This document shows, one piece after another, positions 55,371-64,000 of a stretch of DNA of 64,000 nt. The stretch is from NCBI RefSeq assembly GCF_022761115.1, contig NZ_JAKWJS010000001.1, forward strand, positions 186,001 through 250,000. Direction: 5' to 3'. The stretch comes from Dyella sp. RRB7. Its GTDB lineage: Bacteria; Pseudomonadota; Gammaproteobacteria; Xanthomonadales; Rhodanobacteraceae. How positions within the stretch are numbered: the stretch's first letter is position 1; every line of letters begins with the position of its first letter. Made by a program: the position numbers and the translations under genes. Under the pieces are notes generated by a model. That model searched no databases and was not told where the DNA came from. It saw only the letters and a program-made list of their open reading frames with translations.

Positions 55371-56126
55371 ATGACATTGCGCTTGCTGCTCATGCTGACG
55401 ATTTTGCTCACGGTCGCCGCGCCGTTCAGAACGGCGACCGCCCTGCCCAGCTTCGTGGCCCTCGCCGTGGCCGACAAGCACCGGCCCGCCGACGACCGCA
55501 GCCAGGACATCCATCGCAAGCCCGTCGAGGTGATGGCCTTCACCGGCGTCAAGCCCGGCGACACCGTGGTGGACCTGATGCCCGGCTCGGGCTACTACAC
55601 GCGCATCCTCAGCAAGATCGTGGGACCGCGTGGCAAGGTCTACGCGCTGCAACCGGTGGAAATGGACAAGGCCGCGCCCAAGGGCCTGCAGAGCCTGCGC
55701 AGCTTTGCCGGCACGCCGCCGTATGCCAACGTGGTGGTGCTGGTGCAACCCGTCTCCACCATCGCGATTCCAGAACCCGTCGACATGATCTTTACCTCGC
55801 AGAACTACCACGACCTCCACGATCCCTTCATGGGCTCGCCGGATATGACGCACCTCGACCGCACCCTGTTCGATGCCTTGAAGCCCGGCGGCGTGCTGGT
55901 GGTGCTCGACCACGCGGCGGCAGCGGGCAGTGGCGTGACGCACACCGATGACCTGCACCGGATCGATCCTGCGACGGTGAAGGCGGAAGTCACCGCGGCA
56001 GGCTTCCGCTTCGACGGCGAGAGCGACGCACTGCGCAACCCCGCCGACAACCACACCCTGGGCATCCGCGATCCATCCATCCGCGGCGACACCGACCGCT
56101 TCATCTTCAAGTTCCTCAAGCCCTGA
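55371..56126 (+). CDS. Exported class I SAM-dependent methyltransferase-like protein
   Basis: A 251-residue protein with a signal peptide at about 1-25 followed by a Rossmann methyltransferase fold. Motif I is VVDLMPGSGYYTRILS (about 67-82), then GKVYALQP for motif II, and a later ALKPGGVLVVLDH strand. It matches the COG4798-type predicted methyltransferases, some of which are exported. Since SAM is not expected in the periplasm, the real activity is open. It stands alone between the remnant and the cupin gene. Confidence 0.82.
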   Translation: MTLRLLLMLTILLTVAAPFRTATALPSFVALAVADKHRPADDRSQDIHRKPVEVMAFTGVKPGDTVVDLMPGSGYYTRILSKIVGPRGKVYALQPVEMDKAAPKGLQSLRSFAGTPPYANVVVLVQPVSTIAIPEPVDMIFTSQNYHDLHDPFMGSPDMTHLDRTLFDALKPGGVLVVLDHAAAAGSGVTHTDDLHRIDPATVKAEVTAAGFRFDGESDALRNPADNHTLGIRDPSIRGDTDRFIFKFLKP

Positions 56127-56185
56127 TGCCGTCGCGCTACGATGGCAAGGCTTCCTTTTCGCCATTGCCTTGCCCGGGTTAGCCC

Positions 56186-56656
56186 ATGACCAAGCCACCA
56201 CGTGAGTTGTTGAAAGCGGCTGATATCGAAGCGACGGAGGCCACCGTCAAGGTCCATGCGCTCAACCCCAATGCGGTGCGTCATCGCAAGTCACTGGGCG
56301 ATGCCACGGGACTCACGCAGTTCGGCTTTCATCGCATCGAGCTGATGCCCGGCCATGACTCCAGCGAATATCACCGGCACCTCTACGAGGAAGAATGCGT
56401 CTATGTGCTGTCCGGTGCGGGCAGTGCACTGATCGACGATTGCGCCTATCCCATCGACGCAGGCGATTTCCTCGGCTTCGCGCGCAACGGCCCCGCTCAC
56501 GTGGTGACCAATACCGGCAACGAGCCGCTGGTGTTGCTGGTCGCCGGGCAACGCCTGGAGCACGACGTGTGCGATTACCCGCATCGCGGGCTGCGCCTGT
56601 ACATCAACGGCGAGCAGGAAGATTTCGTCGATTTCGGCGCAATCCAGTCCGGCTGA
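56186..56656 (+). CDS. Cupin-domain protein
   Basis: A 156-residue cupin. The first metal-binding motif is SEYHRHLYEEECVYVLSG, with two His and the Glu, and the second region is PAHVVTNTGNEPLVLLV. It would be a small metal-binding enzyme or sensor in the cytosol; the substrate is unknown. It lies 59 bp after the methyltransferase and 50 bp before the acyl-CoA dehydrogenase, and may be co-transcribed with either. Confidence 0.85.
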   Translation: MTKPPRELLKAADIEATEATVKVHALNPNAVRHRKSLGDATGLTQFGFHRIELMPGHDSSEYHRHLYEEECVYVLSGAGSALIDDCAYPIDAGDFLGFARNGPAHVVTNTGNEPLVLLVAGQRLEHDVCDYPHRGLRLYINGEQEDFVDFGAIQSG

Positions 56657-56706
56657 AAACGCGGGGCGCGCCTATACTCGGGCGACCGATCCACCGAGAG
56701 CCGACC

Positions 56707-58353
<1,647 letters not shown>

Positions 58354-58410
58354 GCACGGGCCGGCGCCAGCAGCTAAAATGCGCGCCTTCCCTCCTTGCG
58401 ATCCCCGACC

Positions 58411-58902
58411 ATGCAGCATCTGACCATCGTCACCACCGGCGGCACCATCGACAAGATCTATTTCGATGACAAGTCGGACTACAAGATCGGCTCGCCGCAG
58501 ATCGGCGACATCCTCAGCCAGCTCGGCGTGGCGTTCCAGTTCGATGTGATCCCGATCCTGCGCAAGGACAGCCTGCACATGACCGACGAGGATCGCGCGC
58601 TGGTGCGCTCCACCATCGAGGCCCAGCCGCACCGCCACGTACTGGTCACGCACGGCACCGACACCATGGTCGAAACCGCCCGCGAGCTGGCCCAGATCAA
58701 GGGCAAGGTGATCGTGCTCACCGGCGCGCTCAACCCGGCGCGTTTCCAGGGCTCGGACGCGGTGTTCAACATCGGCTGCGCCGTCGCCGCCGTGCAGACG
58801 CTGCCCGATGGCGTGTACATCACCATGAACGGCCGCGTGTGGGACCCGGCCAAGGTGCGCAAGAACCGCGATGCCAACCGCTTCGAGGAAGCGAACGGCT
58901 GA
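58411..58902 (+). CDS. Short asparaginase-domain protein
   Basis: A 163-residue protein equal to the N-terminal domain of L-asparaginase. Both catalytic elements are present: TTGGTID with the nucleophilic Thr (residues 8-14) and THGTDTMVETA with the Thr-Asp pair near residue 83. The C-terminal domain, about half of a usual asparaginase, is absent, and the chain ends after NRFEEANG with no sign of a frameshift remnant. Similar short proteins occur in relatives, so it is probably a real family. The substrate is unknown. I start at ATG 58411 (MQHLTIVTTGG). Confidence 0.85.
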   Translation: MQHLTIVTTGGTIDKIYFDDKSDYKIGSPQIGDILSQLGVAFQFDVIPILRKDSLHMTDEDRALVRSTIEAQPHRHVLVTHGTDTMVETARELAQIKGKVIVLTGALNPARFQGSDAVFNIGCAVAAVQTLPDGVYITMNGRVWDPAKVRKNRDANRFEEANG

Positions 58903-58925
58903 CGCCAGCTTGCCATTCACCCAAG

Positions 58926-58957
58926 CACAGGCCCCGGCATCGCTGCCGGGGCCTGTG
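58926..58957. terminator. Bidirectional terminator
   Basis: A perfect 14 bp stem CACAGGCCCCGGCA/TGCCGGGGCCTGTG with loop TCGC lies between two convergent genes (the asparaginase-domain gene and PPK2). On the plus strand it is followed by TCGTTT. This is the strongest hairpin in the window and a clear shared terminator. Confidence 0.85.
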
Positions 58958-58980
58958 TCGTTTCAGCATGCTGTTTGCGA

Positions 58981-60105
58981 TCAGCCGAACAATGCGCGCC
59001 CCACGATCAACGGATCGGCCAGGCCCACCACCTGGGTATCGCGATTGGCATAGGGAAGCCGGTTCAACACGTGACGCATGGCGTTGAGTCGCGCCCGCTT
59101 CTTGCAATCGGAGCGGATCACGATCCACGGCGAGTCGGCCGTATCCGTATGCGCGAACATGGCTTCCTTGGCGCGCGTATAAGCGTCCCATTTGTCGAGC
59201 GAGGCGAGGTCCACCGGGCTCAGCTTCCACTGCTTGAGCGGATGCAGCTTGCGTTCCCCGAAACGCCGCCGCTGCTCGGCCTGGCTCACCGAGAACCAGA
59301 ACTTGAACAGATGGATGCCGCTGGCCACCAGGTGCCGCTCGAACTCGGGCACCTGCCGCATGAACTCGTCGTACTCCTGCGGCGTGCAGAAACCCATCAC
59401 GTGCTCCACGCCGGCGCGGTTGTACCAGCTGCGGTCGAACAGCACGATTTCGCCCTTGGTCGGCAGGTGCTGGATATAGCGCTGGAAGTACCACTGTCCC
59501 CGCTCCGACTCAGATGGCTTTTCCAGCGCCACCACGCGCGCGCCACGCGGGTTGAGGTGCTCCATGAAGCGCTTGATCGCACCGCCCTTGCCGGCCGCGT
59601 CACGCCCCTCGAACAGGATGATCACGCGCTGCCCGCTCTCGCGCACCCACGCCTGCAGCTTGAGCAGCTCCACCTGCAAGCGGTACTTCTGTCGCTCGTA
59701 ATTGCGGCGCGACATCTTGTTGCGATAGGGGTACTCGCCCTTGCGCCAGCCCGGTGAAAGCTCTTCGTCCGGATGCCGAACCGCCGCGCCGTTGCGGAGA
59801 TTCGGGTCGCCTTCCAGCACCAGGCTGCGGAAACGCGCGGCATCGTCGGGCGAAAGGCCATCGAGGATGGTCTTCACGGTGCTCTGCAAGGTATCCACAT
59901 CCTGTCCGGTGGCTTGGTCGAGGATGTCCTGCATGCCATCGGCCAGCAGCGCCTGGGCGGACTCGATGGCGCCTCCCACCGCTTCGCGCTCCTTGGCGCG
60001 CGCCGTGGCGACAGGCGAATCGACGCCATTGACGGGCGCGGTCGAGGTGGAGGTCTTGCGGCTGCGTGCAGCTGCTGAAATACGACGCGTAGTGGTCGAC
60101 GACAC
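58981..60105 (-). CDS. ppk2: Polyphosphate kinase 2 (long form)
   Basis: A 374-residue PPK2 with an N-terminal extension of about 115 residues, rich in Ser/Thr/Ala/Arg at the very start. The kinase core has Walker A GRDAAGKGG (167-175), KPSESERGQWYFQRY, and FDRSWYNRAGVEHVMGFC near 223-240. It resembles long class I PPK2 proteins such as P. aeruginosa PA0141. It is a paralogue of 51117-51896; the two differ in the extension and in lid residues, so they probably differ in substrate. It stands alone. Confidence 0.92.
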   Translation of the reverse strand: MSSTTTRRISAAARSRKTSTSTAPVNGVDSPVATARAKEREAVGGAIESAQALLADGMQDILDQATGQDVDTLQSTVKTILDGLSPDDAARFRSLVLEGDPNLRNGAAVRHPDEELSPGWRKGEYPYRNKMSRRNYERQKYRLQVELLKLQAWVRESGQRVIILFEGRDAAGKGGAIKRFMEHLNPRGARVVALEKPSESERGQWYFQRYIQHLPTKGEIVLFDRSWYNRAGVEHVMGFCTPQEYDEFMRQVPEFERHLVASGIHLFKFWFSVSQAEQRRRFGERKLHPLKQWKLSPVDLASLDKWDAYTRAKEAMFAHTDTADSPWIVIRSDCKKRARLNAMRHVLNRLPYANRDTQVVGLADPLIVGRALFG

Positions 60106-60180
60106 GATGTCGCCCCCCTGATAGGTTTCTATGGGAAAGCCGCGCCGCCAGGGCCCGGCACATGAGGGAGCGCCGGGCGC

Positions 60181-60399
60181 TCAGGCCATCGATGCCTTGC
60201 GCAGGATGCCGTAGAGCTGGTCCTTGAGATGCAGCTTTTCTTTCTTCAGCTGCTCGATGGCCTGGTCGCCGGCGGGCACCAGGCCCATCTCCATGTTCTT
60301 GATTTCCTGGTCCAGCTCGTTGTGGCGGTGGAACAGGCGGGAAAAATGCGGATCCTGGCCTTTCAGCTCAGTGATCAGGTCGCGAAACTCGGGAAACAT
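60181..60399 (-). CDS. YdcH/DUF465 family protein
   Basis: A 72-residue cytosolic protein of the YdcH/DUF465 type, one helical hairpin rich in charged residues (LFHRHNELDQEIKNME, then LKKEKLHLKDQLYGIL), with heptads suggesting a coiled coil. The start at 60399 (MFPEFRDLITELKGQ) excludes upstream codons that are not conserved. The function of the family is unknown. Confidence 0.85.
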   Translation of the reverse strand: MFPEFRDLITELKGQDPHFSRLFHRHNELDQEIKNMEMGLVPAGDQAIEQLKKEKLHLKDQLYGILRKASMA

Positions 60400-60417
60400 G
60401 CGTGCTCCAGATCGTGA

Positions 60418-60442
60418 GTCAGACTGCGCCACGCAGTCTGGC
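60418..60442. terminator. Hairpin between sufT and ydcH
   Basis: CAGACTGCG (60420-60428) pairs with CGCAGTCTG (60432-60440) around a three-base loop, extended by one wobble and one GC pair. It lies between two minus-strand genes and may end the sufT transcript. No U-tract. Confidence 0.5.
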
Positions 60443-60503
60443 GTCACCCGGCCACAGGCGTGTTGATATGGATCATGCGCTCCCACCGAGGCGGTGAAGC
60501 AGG

Positions 60504-61061
60504 TCAGAGCATGCCGGTTTCGAGCTTGGCGGCATCCGACATCATCGAGTGGTTCCACGGCGGATCGAACACCAGGTCCACATCGGCCTCGGCCACGGTG
60601 GGAATGAGTTCGAGCTTGGTGCGCACGTCATCCACCAGGATGTCGCCCATGCCGCAACCCGGCGCGGTCAGCGTCATCTTCACGTAGACCTTGCGCTGCT
60701 CCGGCCCCAGGTGCTCCAGGCTCACGTCATAGACCAGGCCCAGCTCCACCACGTTGATCGGAATTTCCGGATCGAACACCGTGCGCAGCTGCTGCCACAC
60801 CAGGTTCTCGACATCCGCATCGGTGGCATCCACGCCCAGCTCGATCGGCGGCGGCGGCTCCTTGCCCAGGGCATCGGCGTCATTGCCGGCGATGCGGAAC
60901 AGATTGCCTTCCACGTAGACGGTGAAGCTGCCACCCAGCGCCTGGGTGATATAGCCGATCTGGCCGGCCGGCAGGCTCACGGTTTCGCCCTGCGGCACCA
61001 TGACTGCCTGGCAGTCGCGCTCCAGGGTGAAAGGTTCGCTGCTTAGACTGAAACCGCTCAT
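60504..61061 (-). CDS. sufT: Fe-S assembly protein SufT
   Basis: A 185-residue SufT-type protein. Its C-terminal part is a DUF59/MIP18 domain (DPEIPINVVELGLVYDV at about 96-112, then TLTAPGCGMGDILVDDV with the conserved Cys), preceded by an about 80-residue N-terminal part with VMVPQGETVSLPAGQIG. DUF59 proteins help mature Fe-S proteins. I start at ATG 61061 (MSGFSLSSEPFTLE); 12 upstream codons are not conserved. No other suf genes are adjacent. Confidence 0.88.
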   Translation of the reverse strand: MSGFSLSSEPFTLERDCQAVMVPQGETVSLPAGQIGYITQALGGSFTVYVEGNLFRIAGNDADALGKEPPPPIELGVDATDADVENLVWQQLRTVFDPEIPINVVELGLVYDVSLEHLGPEQRKVYVKMTLTAPGCGMGDILVDDVRTKLELIPTVAEADVDLVFDPPWNHSMMSDAAKLETGML

Positions 61062-61267
61062 GCCGATCCTGCCAAATCTCATCGTTGGGCGCGGCAAGAA
61101 GTCGCGCCAAGCTGCCTATTATGCCGGTTGCCGGCCGGACACGCTTGCACACATCAGGCCCGGACGGGACGATCTCAAGGGGTGGCGGCCTGACTTGCCG
61201 CGCTATCATGGTGGTTTTACGCCCGAGTGGAACCCGTGCCTGCAGCCCAGCTTTTGCCCGCTTGTTC

Positions 61268-61708
61268 ATGAACGTACGGGTCGCCTTCTCTTCGCTGTTT
61301 GCCCTGATCAGCGCGCTCATGCTGGGCCTGGCCGCCGGTGCGGTGTGGATGGTTCCCACCCTCTATCTGCAACAGCCGCTGCCCTGGGCCGTGCTGCCGA
61401 TCGGCTGGCTGCTGGGCAAGACCGTGCGCGGCTGGGTACGGCCGGCGGGTCGCCATGCGGCCGTATTGGCCGCGCTGGCCACCTTCGTCGCGGCGCTCTA
61501 CGTGAACCTGCTGACGGCAGCCGCCCGCATCGCCGGCCTGATGGGCATGGGCCTGATCGATACGATGCGTACGGCAGGTTTCCACCTGCTGCTCCAACTG
61601 GCCGAGATCGGCCAGTCGCCCTGGGACGATGTCTGGTACGCCCTGGGCATGGGCGTGGCCGCCCTGGCGGCCCTGCGCAGCGGGCGCCAGGACCCGCCCG
61701 GCGCCTGA
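61268..61708 (+). CDS. Uncharacterised membrane protein
   Basis: A 146-residue hydrophobic protein with about four membrane segments (about 5-28, 33-50, 62-82 and 112-132). I recognise no family. The start is set at ATG 61268 (MNVRVAFSSLFALISALML); the frame is open further upstream but with no hydrophobic or conserved sequence. It is convergent with pntB, with only ten bases between the stops. Confidence 0.6.
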   Translation: MNVRVAFSSLFALISALMLGLAAGAVWMVPTLYLQQPLPWAVLPIGWLLGKTVRGWVRPAGRHAAVLAALATFVAALYVNLLTAAARIAGLMGMGLIDTMRTAGFHLLLQLAEIGQSPWDDVWYALGMGVAALAALRSGRQDPPGA

Positions 61709-61718
61709 GCCGCCGCCC

Positions 61719-63152
61719 TTACGTCTCCAGCGATTTGAGCTCCGCCACCAGCTGCCCCGCGGCGGCCTGGCCGTCGCCATAGAGCATGCGGGCGTTGTCG
61801 GCATAGAACAGCGCGTTCTCGATGCCGGCAAAGCCGGTGCCTTTGCCGCGCTTGACCACGATCACCTGCTTGGCGGCGGCTACATCGAGAATCGGCATGC
61901 CGTAGATGGGCGAGCTCGGGTCGGTCTTGGCCAACGGGTTGACCACGTCGTTGGCGCCGATGACCAGGGCCACGTCGGTGTTGGGGAATTCGGGGTTGAT
62001 GTCGTCCATGTCGGCGATGAGGTCGTAGGGCACGCCCGCCTCCGCCAGCAGCACGTTCATATGGCCGGGCATGCGCCCCGCCACTGGATGGATGGCGAAT
62101 TTCACCTTCACGCCGCGCTCGATCAGCAGCTTGGCGAACTCCCACACCTTGTGTTGCGCCTGCGCCACGGCCATGCCGTAGCCGGGCACGATCACCACGC
62201 GCTCGGCGTAGGCCATCATCACCGCCGCGTCGCTGGCCTCGATCGGCTTCTGGCTGCCGCCGATGGCCTGCGCCTCGGCACCGGCGGCGGCACCAAAACT
62301 GCCGAACAGCACGTTGCCGATGGAGCGGTTCATCGCCTTGGCCATCAGCTGGGTCAGCAAGGTACCGGCGGCGCCGACCACCATGCCGGCGATGATCATG
62401 GCCTCGTTCTGCAGCACGAAGCCCTCGAAGGCCACCGCCAGCCCGGTGAACGCGTTGTACAGCGAGATCACCACCGGCATGTCGGCGCCGCCGATGGGCA
62501 GCGTCATCAGCAGGCCGAACAGCAGCGCCAGCACGAAGAACGCGATGATTAGCGGCATCGTCAGCTGGCCGCTGGCGATCATGCCGCCCAGCACTACCGC
62601 GCCGGCCAGCACCAGCAGATTCACCACCCGCTGGCCGGGAAACACGAAACGCTTGTCCAGCCAGCCCTGCAGCTTGGCGAAGGCGATCAGCGAGCCCGAG
62701 AAGCTCACCGAGCCGATCAGCGCCCCCAGCACGGCCAGCACCAGCTGCGCCGTGCCCGGCGTGTCCGCCCCGCTGGCGGTGAACTGGCCGCCATCGAGCA
62801 GGGTCACCGCGCTGCCGGCGTAGCCGAACAGTTCCGAGGCGCCGATGGCCGCCGCCGCGCCGCCGCCCATGCCGTTATAGAGCGCCACCATCTGCGGCAT
62901 GGCGGTCATCGCCACGCGCCGCCCGGACCACCAGGCTGCGGCCACGCCGATCAGCACCGCCGCTAGGATCAGCCCCCGGTTGTGCATGTCCGGCAGCGCG
63001 AAGGTGGCGATCACCGCCACCAGCATGCCCACCCCGGCCCACAGGATGCCGCCCCGCGCCGTACGCGGGGAGCTCATGCGCTTGAGGCCGAGGATGAACA
63101 GCAGGGCGGCGAGGAAATAACAGGCCTTGATCACCACCGGCAGCCAGGCCAT
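61719..63152 (-). CDS. pntB: NAD(P) transhydrogenase subunit beta
   Basis: PntB, 477 residues, carries the NADP(H)-binding domain and most of the membrane part of proton-translocating transhydrogenase. About nine membrane segments lie in residues 5-260, then the NADP domain at about 290-475 with VVIVPGYGMAVAQAQH and the PVAGRMPGHMNVLLAEA loop. The start ATG 63152 overlaps the pntAB stop by one base (TGATG); a GTG at 63155 is the alternative. The enzyme links NADH/NADPH exchange to the proton gradient. Confidence 0.95.
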   Translation of the reverse strand: MAWLPVVIKACYFLAALLFILGLKRMSSPRTARGGILWAGVGMLVAVIATFALPDMHNRGLILAAVLIGVAAAWWSGRRVAMTAMPQMVALYNGMGGGAAAAIGASELFGYAGSAVTLLDGGQFTASGADTPGTAQLVLAVLGALIGSVSFSGSLIAFAKLQGWLDKRFVFPGQRVVNLLVLAGAVVLGGMIASGQLTMPLIIAFFVLALLFGLLMTLPIGGADMPVVISLYNAFTGLAVAFEGFVLQNEAMIIAGMVVGAAGTLLTQLMAKAMNRSIGNVLFGSFGAAAGAEAQAIGGSQKPIEASDAAVMMAYAERVVIVPGYGMAVAQAQHKVWEFAKLLIERGVKVKFAIHPVAGRMPGHMNVLLAEAGVPYDLIADMDDINPEFPNTDVALVIGANDVVNPLAKTDPSSPIYGMPILDVAAAKQVIVVKRGKGTGFAGIENALFYADNARMLYGDGQAAAGQLVAELKSLET

Positions 63153-63457
63153 CACTTGGCCTCCTTGCCGGCAGCGGGCTTGCTGGACTTGAACATCTCC
63201 AGCATGCGTTCGGTCACCACATAACCGCCGGCGGCATTGCCCGCCCCCAGCAACACCCCCAGAAAGCCGATGGCGATCTCGAAAGCTGTCTGCGCATGGC
63301 CTAGCGCTATCATGGCGCCCACCAGCACAATGCCGTGAATGAAGTTCGAACCAGACATCAACGGTGTGTGGAGAATCACCGGCACGCGGGCGATGATCTC
63401 GTAACCCGTGAATGCGGCCAGCATGAAGATATAAAGTGCCAGGAACCCGTCGATCAT
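63152..63457 (-). CDS. pntAB: NAD(P) transhydrogenase membrane subunit alpha-2
   Basis: A 101-residue subunit equal to the C-terminal membrane part of E. coli PntA, with three membrane segments (about 4-22, 36-53 and 57-80). HTPLMSGSNFIHGIV is the conserved motif. It is coupled to pntB by a one-base overlap. In three-gene systems pntAA (the NAD-binding subunit) comes just before, but here only 93 bp separate this start from a divergent sigma-factor gene, so pntAA must be elsewhere. Confidence 0.93.
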   Translation of the reverse strand: MIDGFLALYIFMLAAFTGYEIIARVPVILHTPLMSGSNFIHGIVLVGAMIALGHAQTAFEIAIGFLGVLLGAGNAAGGYVVTERMLEMFKSSKPAAGKEAK

Positions 63458-63550
63458 GACCTCTCCCCGCCAGGACACCGTTGTCCCCGCATCATACGGG
63501 CGTGGGTCAACCCGTGCGAGCCTTGAGCGTTGATGCACAAGGACGTACCG

Positions 63551-64000
63551 ATGGAATCCCAGGATGCCCGATCCGGCGAAGCGGACGATGACGCCATGAA
63601 TAGCGCCGTTTCCACACTGGAAGCCGAGCTGTTGACCGAAGACATCCGCGCGGTGCCCGCCTCGATGGATGCTTTCCTGGCGCAGGTGGAACGGCGCGCA
63701 TTCCGCATGGCCGAACTGAACCTGGGTCATCGGGAGGACGCGCTGGACGCCGTGCAGGACGCCATGCTCCGGCTGGTCAAGCACTACAGCGACAAGCCCG
63801 CCCAGGAATGGACGCCGCTGTTCTGGGGCATCCTGCGCCGGCGCATCGTGGATCTGCAGCGTCGCCGCAAGGTGCGCTCGATCATGGTGGGCTGGCTGGG
63901 TGGGCGCGACGAGGATGGCGACGAGCTGCCGATGTGGGAGCCCGCCGACAACTCGCCGGGTCCTTTGGAGCGGCTGCATGATGCGCAGTCGTATGCTGAT
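63551..64000 (+). CDS. ECF-type RNA polymerase sigma factor (partial)
   Basis: The 5' part of a sigma70-family ECF gene, open to the right edge (150 codons seen). Region 2 is clear: FRMAELNLGHREDALDAVQDAMLRLV (about 52-77) and PLFWGILRRRIVDLQRR (about 88-104); the linker after it is acidic, with region 4 beyond the window. The start could be ATG 63551, 63596 or 63665 (MDAFLAQVERRAFRM), all in frame; the last fits relatives best but the first gives the longest frame. It is divergent from pntAB. The anti-sigma gene, if any, would be past the edge. Confidence 0.85.
   Translation, partial: MESQDARSGEADDDAMNSAVSTLEAELLTEDIRAVPASMDAFLAQVERRAFRMAELNLGHREDALDAVQDAMLRLVKHYSDKPAQEWTPLFWGILRRRIVDLQRRRKVRSIMVGWLGGRDEDGDELPMWEPADNSPGPLERLHDAQSYAD

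Overview
The window is a 64 kb stretch of a high-GC chromosome from a gammaproteobacterium. The best guess is Lysobacterales/Xanthomonadales, probably a Rhodanobacteraceae genus such as Dyella, Rhodanobacter or Luteibacter. The reasons are the protein sequences of RpoB/RpoC and the ribosomal proteins, the order tRNA-Tyr/Gly/Thr-tuf-tRNA-Trp-secE-nusG-rplKAJL-rpoBC-rpsLG-fusA-tuf-S10-spc-alpha, and the hemA-prfA block facing TPR-lolB-ispE-tRNA-Gln-prs-rplY-pth-ychF. The genus is inference; no rRNA gene is present to settle it.

Region 1 (1-32.4 kb) is the transcription/translation super-cluster, all on the minus strand and so read from high to low coordinates. A strong promoter at 32.4 kb starts the tRNA-Tyr, tRNA-Gly, tRNA-Thr and second tuf unit. 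Then come tRNA-Trp, secE, nusG, rplK, rplA, rplJ, rplL, rpoB, rpoC, the str operon (rpsL, rpsG, fusA, first tuf), the complete S10 and spc operons ending in secY, and the alpha operon (rpsM, rpsK, rpsD, rpoA). rplQ would be expected just past the left edge. The spacers at operon junctions carry strong hairpins and several promoter-like pairs that I mark individually. The two tuf genes, 17.1 kb apart, look identical from start codon to stop codon and differ immediately outside.

Region 2 (32.4-38.7 kb) is accessory: a hotdog acyl-CoA thioesterase, a GNAT acetyltransferase, an EmrB-type drug exporter divergent from a MarR regulator across an AT-rich promoter, and a two-gene partner-switching module (a membrane sensor/PP2C phosphatase/serine kinase in one chain, plus a STAS protein).

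Region 3 (38.7-49 kb) is conserved housekeeping. On the minus strand, in transcription order, are a TPR lipoprotein, lolB, ispE, tRNA-Gln, prs, rplY, pth and ychF; hemA and prfA diverge on the plus strand. The striking point is that ispE is one open frame with an N-terminal GNAT acetyltransferase domain.

Region 4 (49-64 kb) is a mosaic of mostly single genes: a TPR/SPINDLY-type glycosyltransferase, two different polyphosphate kinase 2 genes, an acylphosphatase/TlpA thioredoxin/YihY group, a WrbA-like flavoprotein with a DUF2069 partner, a remnant of a porin-like gene, an exported methyltransferase, a cupin, an AidB-like acyl-CoA dehydrogenase, a short asparaginase-domain protein, YdcH, SufT, an unknown membrane protein, pntAB-pntB without an adjacent pntAA, and the start of an ECF sigma factor cut by the right edge.

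I see no prophage, insertion sequence, CRISPR array, rRNA operon or obvious defence island. Most of the window is ordinary core genome. The items most worth a second look are the GNAT-IspE fusion, the fused phosphatase-kinase with its STAS partner, the separated transhydrogenase genes, the exported methyltransferase and the structured leaders.
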